A stretch of DNA of 64,000 nucleotides from Oceanobacter sp. (lineage in GTDB: Bacteria; Pseudomonadota; Gammaproteobacteria; Pseudomonadales; Oceanobacteraceae): positions 36,985 to 100,984 of the forward strand of contig NVWL01000011.1 in assembly GCA_002733645.1 (NCBI GenBank). The letters are read 5' to 3'. A program made the translations under genes and the position numbers. The notes under the pieces were generated by a model that was not told the DNA's origin, searched no databases, and saw nothing but the letters and a program-made list of their open reading frames with translations. Below, piece after piece: positions 1 to 9,530 of this stretch (position 1 is the first letter of the stretch; the number at the start of each line of letters is the position of its first letter).

Positions 1-166
1 CAAAGAAGCCAACAAAATACCCAGACATGATGAACCCCATGACTTCATCACTAAAGCCTTCGAGATTTCCACGTATGGCTAATAAGGTATTAAGTAAGCC
101 GCTTCCGAGTAACAGCAGGGATACACCGGCAAACAATGAAAAAACCGGTCTAACGAGTGCAAGCAT
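1..166 (-). CDS. MFS transporter, N-terminal part (runs off the window)
   Basis: The first 55 codons of a membrane protein are read leftwards from an ATG at 166; the rest lies outside the window. The start has GGAG six bases upstream; another in-frame ATG at 172 has no usable spacing. The peptide begins MLALVRPVFSLFAGVSLLLL and continues through a glycine-rich first helix (GSGLLNTLLAIRG), a short polar loop (NLEGFSDEVMG) and the start of helix two (FIMSGYFVGFF). This is the usual opening of a major facilitator superfamily permease. It lies 57 bp downstream of the sugar phosphorylase gene on the same strand, so co-transcription is likely and a sugar or glycoside substrate is possible. The substrate cannot be read from this fragment. 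Confidence 0.7.
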   Translation of the reverse strand, partial: MLALVRPVFSLFAGVSLLLLGSGLLNTLLAIRGNLEGFSDEVMGFIMSGYFVGFF

Positions 167-223
167 GAACATCTCCGCCGAACGCGGGTGCGTCCGGCTT
201 TATCCAGGATTAGGAAATGACGA

Positions 224-1666
224 CTAACAGTGAATCGTCACTTCCTCCAAGGTGTCAGTATCAACATAGGTTAAGACCGTAGTATTAAAGTTCAAATCAA
301 TAAACGCCGAACAATAATACTCTCCCTTACGCCACGCCATATGTACGCTACTGTCGTTGCTGGAGTTTAGTTCAAAGTGGCCGTCAAAGGCGGGATAATT
401 GGAGCGAAATTCCATCAGTTTCATTAAGCGCTGCACTACTGGCCTTTGAATAGATTCTTCAACTTCTTCAAGATCGTAGTAGTGACGATTAATGTCACGC
501 AACTCGCCGGTCTCTTCCATCAGAGGTTCATCATTGACACCGGCTAACCAACCCACGTAATACACTTGTGGAATACCCGGCGTGAAAAACTGAATGGCTC
601 GTGAGGCAATATAAGCATCGTCGTTTTGCATTAAGGCATCATAGAAGGTACAGGTGATCTGATAAATTGCCCCGACGCTATGAATATTTGCCGCCGACTT
701 CCGCATAATAGGATCAGCGCTGCGTTGCTGCAGGTTATCGATTAATGCGGATATTTTCTCTTCTGGCAGAACGCCTTCCACGTCCGGGATACAAATGCCG
801 TCGTGTGTATCCAGCACTGTCACCATGTTGCGCGGACACATGCGTAACCAGTTCTTCAAATAAACGCTATTTGCATCCAGTAATGAAAACAACACTAACG
901 GTGGTAAGGCAAAGCCATAGGGGTGCATATCGCGGCGACTGATCGCATATTGGTAACTGGTATGATCGTGCACTTCAGGTAAACATCGTGCGCCGTGACG
1001 CTGGGCCACCGAATTGACCCAGTCAAGATTGCGATAGACCTCAGGCTCAACCAAGAAACAGCTACTTCCCACCCGCTTGGTGGTGTAGCCAAAGGCATCA
1101 AGACGAAATAGCTTTACGCCTTTTTTTGCCATAAAACCGATGTAGTCTTCCATCAACTCGTAAGTAATGTCTGCGTCGTAATTTAAATCAATTTGATTTT
1201 CGGTAAAGGTGCACCACACACGTTCACAACTGCCGTCTGCAAAGGTGACTTCGCGAAACGGTTCTTTCTCTTTGCGGATATGGATTTTAGCCATGTCGTC
1301 GGCGGTAAACTCGCCCATTTTATCGACACGGACAAACAGCTCTGAGTAGCGTGATTTATCTTTGTATTTGAGAAAATCCTGAAACTCGTGCGACTCATCT
1401 GAGATATGGTTAACGGTTAAGTCGGCACAAATATCGAATTTTTCAGCGATGGCTTCAACGTCTTTCCAGCCACCATAAGCGGGATCAACTTCTTTGTGAG
1501 TCAGCGGCGAAAAACCGGCGTCAGCATTGGATGGGTAAAACGGTAAGATATGCACCCCTCCAACGGCGGTAGCCAGATATTTATCCATGACGGCACCAAG
1601 ATCCTTAAGATCTTTACCAAGGCGATTAGGATAGGCGATCAGTTGTACTGCATTTCTGAGTGACAT
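224..1666 (-). CDS. GH13_18 glycoside phosphorylase, probably glucosylglycerol phosphorylase rather than sucrose phosphorylase
   Basis: Cytoplasmic alpha-glucoside phosphorylase of subfamily GH13_18, 480 aa, which releases glucose 1-phosphate from its substrate. The catalytic set is visible: nucleophile Asp190 (FRLDAFGY), acid/base Glu231 (PEVHDH) and stabiliser Asp289 (LDTHDG). Sucrose phosphorylases carry an RPRPG loop that contacts fructose and an LDLYQ loop; here the matching places read IRKEKEPF (about 130-137) and VGAIYQ (331-336). The acceptor site therefore differs. GH13_18 members with altered loops include 2-O-glucosylglycerol phosphorylase (known from Marinobacter) and glucosylglycerate phosphorylase. 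Glucosylglycerol is a marine osmolyte, so recycling of it is my preferred reading. AGGAGG lies just before the start. An MFS transporter follows on the same strand. Confidence 0.75.
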   Translation of the reverse strand: MSLRNAVQLIAYPNRLGKDLKDLGAVMDKYLATAVGGVHILPFYPSNADAGFSPLTHKEVDPAYGGWKDVEAIAEKFDICADLTVNHISDESHEFQDFLKYKDKSRYSELFVRVDKMGEFTADDMAKIHIRKEKEPFREVTFADGSCERVWCTFTENQIDLNYDADITYELMEDYIGFMAKKGVKLFRLDAFGYTTKRVGSSCFLVEPEVYRNLDWVNSVAQRHGARCLPEVHDHTSYQYAISRRDMHPYGFALPPLVLFSLLDANSVYLKNWLRMCPRNMVTVLDTHDGICIPDVEGVLPEEKISALIDNLQQRSADPIMRKSAANIHSVGAIYQITCTFYDALMQNDDAYIASRAIQFFTPGIPQVYYVGWLAGVNDEPLMEETGELRDINRHYYDLEEVEESIQRPVVQRLMKLMEFRSNYPAFDGHFELNSSNDSSVHMAWRKGEYYCSAFIDLNFNTTVLTYVDTDTLEEVTIHC

Positions 1667-2219
1667 AATTTCCTCCTGCTTTATAACTTAACGCAAACCG
1701 AGGGCTTGTCGTTCACAATCAATGGATCCATTCGACGATCTGGTCATTTTGTGACGAGGTGATACAGAGATGGTTCAATACGTCGGTGAGAGTTAACAAC
1801 TCACGCTATACGGTGAAAACCCCGATCAACACCTGAGTACGCGCCACACAAGCGAAAAAAGTGAGCTAAAGTATGTTTAACTGCGCCCAAATAAACGATT
1901 CAGATCCCAGATTTGTGGCTAAAGAGAACCTTGTCAGACAACTTAAACAGACCCTAAATTATTGACCAACAAGGCTTTTTCCGGTATTTTCGCGTGGAAA
2001 TGAAAAGGCTAACTTATGTAGTGAGGCCAGTGTAAGCTCTGCCTGCTTAGCCACTGGCCCAGACCTGACTGACAGGTCTTTTCTCTTGAAAATGACGAGC
2101 AGGTTCAGCCAATCGGTTATCACCGGGCTGAAGCAGATTGGAGTATGACATCGGGCCAAAAGCCCTCAGTGTTGTCTCCGCGCCTGCGTTTAAAGAGCTT
2201 TTATAAAGGCGATTCCACG
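1667..2219. other. Intergenic region between divergent phosphorylase and mqo genes
   Basis: No credible gene is seen in these 553 bases. The left edge holds the AGGAGG ribosome site of the phosphorylase gene. The right half holds a candidate mqo promoter (TTGTCA at 1931, TAAATT at 1955, 18-bp spacer) and three consecutive stem-loops between 2025 and 2132, annotated separately. A weak inverted repeat GTGAG/CTCAC occurs near 1790. Confidence 0.6.
2025..2132 (+). promoter_or_regulatory. Structured mqo leader: three consecutive stem-loops
   Basis: Three inverted repeats follow one another upstream of mqo. Stem 1 is GGCCAGTG (2025-2032) with CACTGGCC (2052-2059). Stem 2 is AGACCTG (2061-2067) with CAGGTCT (2073-2079), then TTTT and CTCTT, which looks like a weak intrinsic terminator. 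Stem 3 is TTCAGCC (2104-2110) with GGCTGAA (2126-2132), extended inside by CGGT/ACCG. The last arm ends 87 bases before the mqo start. It could be an attenuator or riboswitch-like leader. No known family is recognised. Confidence 0.45.
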
Positions 2220-3701
2220 ATGACGACACAAAAGGTCGATGTGCTGCTAGTAGGCGGCGGCGCCATGAGCGCAACTCTTGGCACACTTCTGCGCCGACTA
2301 GATCCTTCCCTTAAAATCACATTGGTTGAGCGTCTTGACCACGTTGCCCATGAGAGCACCGACGGCTGGAATAATGCTGGTACCGGTCACGCCGGATACT
2401 GCGAGCTTAACTACACCCCAACAAACGACGATGGCGAGGTAGAGATTGATCGTGCGTTATCAATCAATGCTAACTTCGAAATCTCACTGCAGCTGTGGAG
2501 CTACTTGGTCAAGGAAGGGGCGTTACCAGAACCTGATCAATTTATTCACCCGACTCCGCACCTGAGCTTCGTATGGGGCGAGGACAACGTTTCTTTCCTC
2601 CGCCAACGCTATGAGAAACTAAGCGCTCACCACCTCTTCAAAGAGATGGAATACAGCGAAGACCCTGCTGTTTTGGCACAGTGGATGCCATTGGTCATGA
2701 AAGACCGTAATCCAGATGAAAAAGTGGCAGCTACTCGTGTGGCTCATGGGGCCGATGTCGATTTTGGTTCGCTAGCGCGCAACATGGTGCGCAACCTTGA
2801 GCAACATGAAAACTTCACGCTAAAGCTGAACCACGAAGTGGATGATTTTGACCACGCTAAAGACGGCAGCTGGCATGTACGTGTCAAAGACCGTAAGAGC
2901 GGTAAGTCACACACTGTTCATGCTGATTTTGTATTCTTAGGCGCCGGTGGTGGTGCATTGCCCTTACTGCAAGAATCAGGCATTGATGAAGCCGCAGGTT
3001 ACGGCGGCTTCCCTGTATCTGGCCAATGGTTAGTCTGTAAAGACCCTGCGGTAGTGAGCCAGCATCACGCCAAGGTATATGGCAAAGCCGCGATCGGTGC
3101 GCCGCCAATGTCGGTTCCCCACTTAGATACGCGTATGATCAACGGTGAACCCGCTCTACTGTTTGGCCCTTTCGCCGGCTTTACCACGAAGTTCCTTAAG
3201 AAAGGCTCTAAGCTTGATCTCTTGAAATCCGTCAGTATCAGTAACTTGATGCCGATGATGGATGTTGGCATTAACAATATGGAGCTGACTAAATACTTAA
3301 TCAGTGAAGTTCGCCAATCTCATAAAGATCGTGTTGCAACACTGCGCGACTATTTTCCGGCATGTCAGGATAAAAACTGGGATTTAGCACAAGCTGGCCA
3401 GCGCGTTCAGATCATTAAAAAAGACGCACAAGGTCGAGGCAAACTTGAGTTTGGGACTGAGCTGGTTGCTGCAAAAGATAGCTCGCTCGCCGCACTGTTA
3501 GGTGCTTCTCCGGGAGCCTCCGTTGCCGTACAAGCGATGATTGAAGTCCTAGAACGTTGTTTCAAAGAGAAGATGGCATCCGGCTGGGCAGATAAGCTTA
3601 ATGAAATGATCCCTTCGTATGGTAAGTCGTTAAAAACTGATCCTGAGTTATTGGCAGAAGTACGTAGCTATACACTGAGCACGTTGAAGTTAGCAAAATA
3701 A
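2220..3701 (+). CDS. mqo: Malate:quinone oxidoreductase
   Basis: FAD-dependent, membrane-associated enzyme of the citric acid cycle that oxidises malate to oxaloacetate and passes electrons to quinone. The protein is 493 aa, usual for the family. The N-terminus carries the FAD-binding dinucleotide fold (VDVLLVGGGAMSATLG), followed by the family-typical DGWNNAGTGHAGYCELNYTP segment; a central GAGGGALPLLQ segment and the C-terminal LLGASPGASVAV also fit. I chose the ATG at 2220 because the FAD fold begins seven residues later and AAAGG lies upstream; an in-frame start at 2145 would add 25 unrelated residues. Its product oxaloacetate is the substrate of the Na+ pump encoded at 6.4-9.8 kb. The upstream leader is unusually structured. 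Confidence 0.95.
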   Translation: MTTQKVDVLLVGGGAMSATLGTLLRRLDPSLKITLVERLDHVAHESTDGWNNAGTGHAGYCELNYTPTNDDGEVEIDRALSINANFEISLQLWSYLVKEGALPEPDQFIHPTPHLSFVWGEDNVSFLRQRYEKLSAHHLFKEMEYSEDPAVLAQWMPLVMKDRNPDEKVAATRVAHGADVDFGSLARNMVRNLEQHENFTLKLNHEVDDFDHAKDGSWHVRVKDRKSGKSHTVHADFVFLGAGGGALPLLQESGIDEAAGYGGFPVSGQWLVCKDPAVVSQHHAKVYGKAAIGAPPMSVPHLDTRMINGEPALLFGPFAGFTTKFLKKGSKLDLLKSVSISNLMPMMDVGINNMELTKYLISEVRQSHKDRVATLRDYFPACQDKNWDLAQAGQRVQIIKKDAQGRGKLEFGTELVAAKDSSLAALLGASPGASVAVQAMIEVLERCFKEKMASGWADKLNEMIPSYGKSLKTDPELLAEVRSYTLSTLKLAK

Positions 3702-3720
3702 CTCAGTTCATACATAAAAA

Positions 3721-3753
3721 GGGCCAGCTAACGTATGCTAGCTGGCCCTTTTT
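3721..3753 (+). terminator. Intrinsic terminator between mqo and egtD
   Basis: A 10-bp perfect stem, GGGCCAGCTA with TAGCTGGCCC, is followed by TTTTT on the plus strand and preceded by AAAAA. It can therefore end both mqo and the convergent egtBD transcript. Confidence 0.9.
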
Positions 3754-3788
3754 ATATCGACTCCATAACTCACACTAAGCATCGGATA

Positions 3789-4805
3789 TTAGACAACACG
3801 CAAGATATTCACGCTGAAGTAATCTTGGTCGTCTGTCCAGCTTTGTTCCAGCTTAAATCCAGCAGATTGCGCCAGCTCGCCAATGCCCTCAAGACTGTAT
3901 TTATGCGAATACTCAGTATGAATCATTTCGCCTTTTTCAAAATAGATTAGTTCTCCAGCCACTTCGGCCCACTGCTCTGCCTTACTGACTAAATACATCT
4001 CTATGCGCTCAGCCATTGAGTTATAAAAGGCATGATGCAAAAAAGTATCGTGTTTGAAATCCGCACTGGCGACGCGATTAATATGGCTTAATATATTGAG
4101 ATTAAATTGCGCGGTGATACCTTCGCGATCATTGTAAGCAGCATTTAATATACCATCCGGCTTTATCAGATCGACACCTAAAATAATACCATCGCCCGAT
4201 GATAGCGATGTTCGAATTGATGTTAAAAAATCACTGGCTTGATAGGGCGTCATGTTGCCTATCGTTGATCCAGGATAAAAAACCATCGTTTGTGGCTTAC
4301 TAGAATTTTTTAAAGAACTAACATCATCAACATGCAAGTCGTGAGGAATTATTCGCTCACCACTAAAATCAGCAGCCACCGCTCTCACGGTTAACCATGG
4401 ATATTCTGCACTTAACGTAGCCGCAGAAGCTTGTAAATAATCAGCAGATATATCCATAGGAACATACAAGCTTGGACGAATAGCATCGAGTAATAATCGA
4501 ATTTTCTCACAACTGCCACAACCGGGTTCCACGACAATGGCATTTTCTCCACACGCACTTGCGATTTCAGAAGCGTATTTGTTTAAAATGCTTTTCTCGG
4601 TACGTGTTGGGTAGTATTCATCTGTTTTCGTGATTTTTTCAAACAACCCCGAACCATATTCGTCGTAAAAATATTTAGGTTCAATGTATTTAAATGACGA
4701 GGTTAATCCTACAAGTATCTCTTCACAGACTTGAGATCGGTTGCTTGATTGATCTTCATATGTAATGTTTTTATTTACCGTTTCAGCGTTTAATGTCGCA
4801 GTCAT
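3789..4805 (-). CDS. egtD: L-histidine N-alpha-methyltransferase (ergothioneine synthesis)
   Basis: SAM-dependent enzyme that trimethylates the amino group of histidine to hercynine, the first step of ergothioneine synthesis. The 338-aa protein matches the histidine-specific methyltransferase family in length and motifs: YDEYGSGLFEKIT (substrate region, about 46-58), the SAM-binding glycine loop VEPGCGSCEK (about 92-101) and MVFYPGSTIGNMTP in the middle. The C-terminal TEYSHKYS segment lies where EgtD binds histidine. It begins 18 bp after egtB ends, so the two form an operon in the order egtB-egtD. Nothing appears truncated. Confidence 0.93.
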   Translation of the reverse strand: MTATLNAETVNKNITYEDQSSNRSQVCEEILVGLTSSFKYIEPKYFYDEYGSGLFEKITKTDEYYPTRTEKSILNKYASEIASACGENAIVVEPGCGSCEKIRLLLDAIRPSLYVPMDISADYLQASAATLSAEYPWLTVRAVAADFSGERIIPHDLHVDDVSSLKNSSKPQTMVFYPGSTIGNMTPYQASDFLTSIRTSLSSGDGIILGVDLIKPDGILNAAYNDREGITAQFNLNILSHINRVASADFKHDTFLHHAFYNSMAERIEMYLVSKAEQWAEVAGELIYFEKGEMIHTEYSHKYSLEGIGELAQSAGFKLEQSWTDDQDYFSVNILRVV

Positions 4806-4823
4806 AATAATTCTTCCTTGAAG

Positions 4824-6104
4824 TTAACGAGCCAAACGAATCGATGTTGTCACCCACCGGTCTTGTGGGTAGAAGAAATTTCGATAGGTTACACGTAAGT
4901 GGTTGGCTGGTGAGATCGATGCCCCGCCTCTTAATACCCACTGATTCGACATAAATTTGCCATTGTATTCACCGATCGCTCCTTGCTCCGGACGATACCC
5001 CGGATACGCTTGGTAAGCGCTTGCTGTCCATTGCCACCCAAAAGTATAGACCTGATTCAGACTCTCGCTAGAGTGAGATTCCGCTTGCGAGACAGCAAAT
5101 TCCCATTCCGCCTCCGTAGGCAACCGCGCTCCAGCCCATTCAGCAAACGCGGCCGCTTCATATCCACTGATATTAGTTACTGGGGCATCCAAATCTAACG
5201 GCTGTAATCCAGCCAGTGTAAATTCAAACCACTGCGACTCTTGCTTGAGCCAATACAAGGGAGATGTCCAATTTTGATTGTTCACCGTAGACCAACCATC
5301 GGCCAACCAACATTCTGGGCGCGAGTAACCACCAGCCTCAATGAACTTCAAATAATCACGATTGGTGACGAGGTTTTTGGCTATCTGAAAGGGCTCTAAG
5401 TAAGTTGAATGACGCGGGAGTTCATTATCAAAACAAAAATGTTCATCACCTACATTGTGATCAGCGCCGATCTCAACCAAACCACCCTCATGGCTCACCC
5501 ACAACGTTTCGCGTGATTGCGTTTGCTGTTCTTTCTTGTGTGGTTTTAAGAGATACCCAGCTTGGTATTCTGGCAGCAAGGGGTTTTGAAACAATGAATA
5601 GCGGATATCCATTAACAGCAGCTCTTGATGCTGTTTCTCATGCTGAACACCCAACATGCAACGAGTGAGTAAGATACACGTATCATCGTCAGATAATCGG
5701 TCGTCACCAGACAGTAAGCGCATCATCTGCTGATCCACATATCGTCGATAAGCAATGACTTCATCTAAGGATGGGCGCGAAAGTAAACCGCGTTTACTGC
5801 GGTCAAATTGCTCACCAACAGCGTTGTAATAGGAGTTAAAAAGATACTCAAAGCGAGGATGAAACGCCTGGTAACTGGGAACCAGCTCGCTCAAAATAAA
5901 CGTTTCAAAAAACCAAGAGGTGTGAGCCAAGTGCCACTTTGGTGGGCTATCCGCCTGTAAGCTCATATCCTCAATTGAAAGAGGCTCACACAGCGCCTCT
6001 GTTTGCCTCCGCGTGGCTTCCCACTCGGCGATAAGGCGTTGGTTTAGACCTTCCGAATACAGCGCTTGCTCCTGCGAACACTCGTTAGGTTGTAGGCTAT
6101 TCAT
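4824..6104 (-). CDS. egtB: Ergothioneine biosynthesis sulfoxide synthase EgtB
   Basis: Non-haem iron enzyme that joins hercynine to cysteine or gamma-glutamylcysteine with O2, giving the sulfoxide precursor of ergothioneine. Domain order is a DinB-like helical bundle followed by an FGE-sulfatase fold ending in LRVTYRNFFYPQDRW. The three-histidine iron site is visible: WHLAHTSW (His61) and HEKQHQE (His155 and His159). I use the ATG at 6104 (426 aa), which has AGGGA nine bases upstream; an in-frame ATG at 6140 has AGGG only four bases away and would add 12 residues. No egtA, egtC or egtE lies nearby. Whether the thiol donor is cysteine or gamma-glutamylcysteine cannot be decided from sequence alone. 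Confidence 0.9.
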   Translation of the reverse strand: MNSLQPNECSQEQALYSEGLNQRLIAEWEATRRQTEALCEPLSIEDMSLQADSPPKWHLAHTSWFFETFILSELVPSYQAFHPRFEYLFNSYYNAVGEQFDRSKRGLLSRPSLDEVIAYRRYVDQQMMRLLSGDDRLSDDDTCILLTRCMLGVQHEKQHQELLLMDIRYSLFQNPLLPEYQAGYLLKPHKKEQQTQSRETLWVSHEGGLVEIGADHNVGDEHFCFDNELPRHSTYLEPFQIAKNLVTNRDYLKFIEAGGYSRPECWLADGWSTVNNQNWTSPLYWLKQESQWFEFTLAGLQPLDLDAPVTNISGYEAAAFAEWAGARLPTEAEWEFAVSQAESHSSESLNQVYTFGWQWTASAYQAYPGYRPEQGAIGEYNGKFMSNQWVLRGGASISPANHLRVTYRNFFYPQDRWVTTSIRLAR

Positions 6105-6326
6105 GATCACAATCCCTAATCGTTGACCGTCTACTGTCATACTGCCCTAACTCTATGCCTAATGTGAAGGGAACCCAAACGGTTACACTGCGTAGGCTAC
6201 AGAAACTTAGTTACGATTTATTGACGATAGCAGGACGATAACGCCTCAAGATTAACATTGGCGCTTTAAGAGAAATTCTTAACCAGGATTCGTATTAGTA
6301 AGAAGGGATCAATCGACAATACAAAC

Positions 6327-6364
6327 AAAAACGGCGCCTATGCAAAACATAGACGCCGTTTTTG
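6327..6364 (-). terminator. Terminator after oadGAB
   Basis: On the minus strand AACGGCGTCTATG pairs with CATAGGCGCCGTT (one mismatch) and is followed by a T run. It lies 14 bp beyond the oadB stop codon and also has A/T runs that allow function in both directions. Confidence 0.85.
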
Positions 6365-6377
6365 AGGAGCGAAATGA

Positions 6378-7679
6378 TTAACCGAAGAAGGAAATCATCA
6401 CACCAGCCGCCACCGCAGAACCGATAACACCGGCTACGTTCGGGCCCATCGCGTGCATTAACAAGAAGTTCTGGCCGTTAGCTTCCAGACCTACCTTGTT
6501 CGATACACGTGCTGCCATAGGTACAGCAGAGACACCGGCCGAACCAATCAATGGGTTGATTGGATCTTTCGACAGCTTATTCATCAGCTTGGCCATCAGT
6601 ACGCCTGTTGCCGTACCTACCATGAAGGCCACTAAGCCCAACACAATAATAGCCAGAGTGCTGCCATTCAAGAAAGCATCTGAGCTCATTTTGTAGCCAA
6701 CAGATAAACCTAGGAAGATAGTCACAACGTTGATCAATGCGTTCTGAGCGGTGTCGCTCAAACGTTCAACCACGCCTGATTCCTTCATTAGGTTACCAAA
6801 GCAGAACATGCCTAACAGAGGTGCCGCAGATGGTAGCAATAAAGCCACCAACACTAGCACTGCCACTGGAAAGACAATCTTCTCACCCTTAGATACGGTG
6901 CGAAGCTGGCTCATGCCAATTTTACGTTCTGCTTCTGACGTTAGCGCTTTCATAATTGGCGGCTGAATCAGAGGAACCAGTGCCATATATGAGTATGCAG
7001 CTACCGCAATGGCACCCAGTAGCTCAGGTGCCAACTTAGAGGCAATAAAGATCGACGTCGGGCCATCAGCACCACCGATAATGCCAATCGCTGCGGCTTG
7101 TTGAACAGTAAAGTCCATAAGGCCTGCATCTGTCAGTAATACCGCACCAGCAACAGTACCAAAGATACCGAACTGAGCAGCGGCACCTAACAATAGAGTC
7201 TTAGGGTTTGCCAACAAAGGACCAAAGTCTGTCATTGCTCCTACACCCATGAAAATCAACAGAGGTCCAACACCACTGGCAATGGTCATGTTGTAAAAGA
7301 CATACAGCATACCGCTGTCATAGCCCGCTGCAGACCCAAGCGCTAACGCCTTTTTGTATATCAGGCTTTCAGCACTGTGGTAGGCATGAAGAATGTCATG
7401 CACGGCGGCATCGGCAGCTAAGCCAAACAATTCGCGGAATTGCGCTAATAGAGCCGCATCCCCACTACGAATCGCAGCTTCTGCTGTCGACCAACCCATA
7501 CCCGCACTCGGGATGTTAACCAGTAGAGTACCGACAGCAATCGGAAGCAAGAGAAGTGGTTCAAAACCTTTTTTGATAGCTAAATACAGCATACCAAAGG
7601 CCACCAACATCATCATTATCTGACCCGGCTCAATATGCGCAATGCCGGTGTCATACCAGAGATTGATAAAGCTTTGCAT
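6378..7679 (-). CDS. oadB: Na+-translocating oxaloacetate decarboxylase, beta subunit
   Basis: Integral membrane subunit that releases CO2 from carboxybiotin and uses the energy to export Na+. The 433-aa protein is strongly hydrophobic with about ten membrane helices. The Na+-site signature [12 protein letters not shown] is present with Asp205, matching the essential aspartate of the Klebsiella enzyme. The C-terminal half contains [14 protein letters not shown] and [19 protein letters not shown], both typical. It starts 13 bp after oadA and is the last gene of oadG-oadA-oadB, ahead of a strong terminator. The methylmalonyl- and glutaconyl-CoA decarboxylases share this beta family; the partner alpha subunit decides for oxaloacetate. 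Confidence 0.95.
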   Translation of the reverse strand: MQSFINLWYDTGIAHIEPGQIMMMLVAFGMLYLAIKKGFEPLLLLPIAVGTLLVNIPSAGMGWSTAEAAIRSGDAALLAQFRELFGLAADAAVHDILHAYHSAESLIYKKALALGSAAGYDSGMLYVFYNMTIASGVGPLLIFMGVGAMTDFGPLLANPKTLLLGAAAQFGIFGTVAGAVLLTDAGLMDFTVQQAAAIGIIGGADGPTSIFIASKLAPELLGAIAVAAYSYMALVPLIQPPIMKALTSEAERKIGMSQLRTVSKGEKIVFPVAVLVLVALLLPSAAPLLGMFCFGNLMKESGVVERLSDTAQNALINVVTIFLGLSVGYKMSSDAFLNGSTLAIIVLGLVAFMVGTATGVLMAKLMNKLSKDPINPLIGSAGVSAVPMAARVSNKVGLEANGQNFLLMHAMGPNVAGVIGSAVAAGVMISFFG

Positions 7680-7692
7680 TAATCAGTCTCCC

Positions 7693-9471
7693 TTAGCCTA
7701 GAGTGTACAGTGTATCGCCAACCTTCACTGCAGAGCCTTCTTTGGTAGAAACGCTACCAATGGTGCCTGCACGAGGTGCACGAATTTCTGTTTCCATCTT
7801 CATGGCTTCAAGAATGATCACAACGTCGCCTTCAGCAACGGCCTGACCAGGCTGAACCAGAACTTTCCAGATGTTACCAGCGAGAGGAGCAACGATTGGA
7901 TCACCACCGCCAGCAGCAACAGGAGCCGCTGCAGCGGCGCCAGCAGGTGCAGCACCGCCCATAGAAATCGGCGCACCGTTCACAGGGGCAAGCTCTTTCA
8001 CGTCACCGCCATCGTCAACTTTTACAACGTATTCGTTGCCATCAACATTGATTGTGAAAGTATCTTCTGCTTCGCCTTTAGGGGCTGGTTCAAACGCATC
8101 TGGGTTACCACGGTTCTCAAGAAACTTAGGAGCAACCTGAGGGAACATAGCAAGAGTCAACGCATCGTCGATGGCGTTTTCAGCCAGTTTGAAGCCTTTC
8201 TCGTCAGCCAGTTTCTTAACGTCTGCAAGTACCTGATCCATTTCGTTATCAATCAAGTCAGCAGGACGACACGTAATCACTTCTTTGCCATCTAGAACAC
8301 GAGCTTGCAGCTCAGCATTCATAGGCGCAGGAGCCGCACCGTATTCGCCTTTCAGGATGCCCTGAGTCTCTTTCGAGATAGACTTGTAACGCTCACCTGT
8401 TAATACGTTCAGGACAGCCTGAGTACCAACGATCTGTGAAGTAGGAGTTACCAGAGGGATGAAACCTAGGTCTTCACGAACGCGAGGGATTTCTTTCAGT
8501 ACATCATCAAACTTGTCAGAAGCACCCTGCTCACGCAGCTGGTTTTCCATGTTTGTAAGCATGCCACCCGGAACCTGAGCAACCAAAATACGGCTATCAG
8601 TACCACGTAGTGCGCCTTCAAACTTAGCGTACTTTTTACGCACTTCGCGGAAGTAAGCAGCAATCTCTTCTAACAACAACAGATCAATGCCTGTGTCACG
8701 TTCAGTACCTGCCAGCGCGGCAACAACAGATTCTGTTGCTGTATGGCCGTAGGTCATAGACATAGAAGAAATAGCCGTATCAACTCGGTCAATACCGGCT
8801 TCTACTGCTTTCAGAATGGTCATATCAGACAGACCAGACGTCGCGTGTGCGTGCAGTTGAACTTCAAGGTCGGTCTGAGCTTTCAGACGAGATACCAATT
8901 CAAATGCATTATATGGAGTCAGAACACCGGCCATATCTTTAATGGCGATAGAGTCTGCACCCATATCTTCAATTTCTTTTGCCAGGCTTACCCAAGCATC
9001 CAACGTGTGAACTGGGCTCGTGGTGTAAGACAAAGTAGCCTGCGCATGCTTACCTTGGTTTTTAACAGCTTTCAGTGCTGTTGCAAGGTTGCGTGGGTCA
9101 TTCATCGCGTCAAATACGCGGAACACGTCTACACCATTGGTAGCGGCTCGCTCGACGAATTTTTCAACCACGTCGTCAGCATAGTGACGGTAGCCAAGCA
9201 GGTTTTGACCGCGCAACAACATCTGATGCTGAGTCTTCGGCATGGCTTTCTTGAACTCGCGGATACGATCCCATGGATCTTCTCCGAGGAAGCGGATGCA
9301 TGAATCAAATGTAGCGCCGCCCCAAGATTCAAGCGACCAGTAACCTACCTGATCAAGTTTATCTGCAATGGGGAGCATGTCGTCTATGCGCATGCGAGTC
9401 GCCAGAATGGACTGGTGAGCGTCGCGCAATACGACGTCTGTGATACCTAATGGTTTCTTAGAATCGGTCAT
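7693..9471 (-). CDS. oadA: Oxaloacetate decarboxylase, alpha subunit (biotin carrier)
   Basis: Carboxyltransferase subunit that moves the carboxyl group of oxaloacetate to biotin. Domain order: HMG-CoA lyase-like TIM barrel (about 5-270, starting [17 protein letters not shown]), the conserved PYC/OADA domain (to about 460), an alanine/proline-rich hinge (about 500-525) and a C-terminal biotinyl domain. The biotinylated lysine is Lys558 in EAMKMETE. Length 592 aa is normal. OadB and OadG neighbours show it works in the membrane Na+ pump rather than as pyruvate carboxylase. AAGG sits nine bases before the start. Confidence 0.96.
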   Translation of the reverse strand: MTDSKKPLGITDVVLRDAHQSILATRMRIDDMLPIADKLDQVGYWSLESWGGATFDSCIRFLGEDPWDRIREFKKAMPKTQHQMLLRGQNLLGYRHYADDVVEKFVERAATNGVDVFRVFDAMNDPRNLATALKAVKNQGKHAQATLSYTTSPVHTLDAWVSLAKEIEDMGADSIAIKDMAGVLTPYNAFELVSRLKAQTDLEVQLHAHATSGLSDMTILKAVEAGIDRVDTAISSMSMTYGHTATESVVAALAGTERDTGIDLLLLEEIAAYFREVRKKYAKFEGALRGTDSRILVAQVPGGMLTNMENQLREQGASDKFDDVLKEIPRVREDLGFIPLVTPTSQIVGTQAVLNVLTGERYKSISKETQGILKGEYGAAPAPMNAELQARVLDGKEVITCRPADLIDNEMDQVLADVKKLADEKGFKLAENAIDDALTLAMFPQVAPKFLENRGNPDAFEPAPKGEAEDTFTINVDGNEYVVKVDDGGDVKELAPVNGAPISMGGAAPAGAAAAAPVAAGGGDPIVAPLAGNIWKVLVQPGQAVAEGDVVIILEAMKMETEIRAPRAGTIGSVSTKEGSAVKVGDTLYTLG

Positions 9472-9530
9472 GGGTGATGGCCTTTTCTTCCGTAAACGTT
9501 GTTAACGTATGGGTTATTCTTAATCGCGAG

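Noticed and set aside
27..227. Plus-strand reading frame at the window start
   Set aside because: It is antisense to the MFS transporter start, which shows a proper membrane-protein sequence and ribosome site on the minus strand.
8743..9303. 186-aa plus-strand frame inside oadA
   Set aside because: It lies wholly opposite a well-supported enzyme gene, has no domain and is Phe/Arg/Cys-rich in the way of antisense frames.
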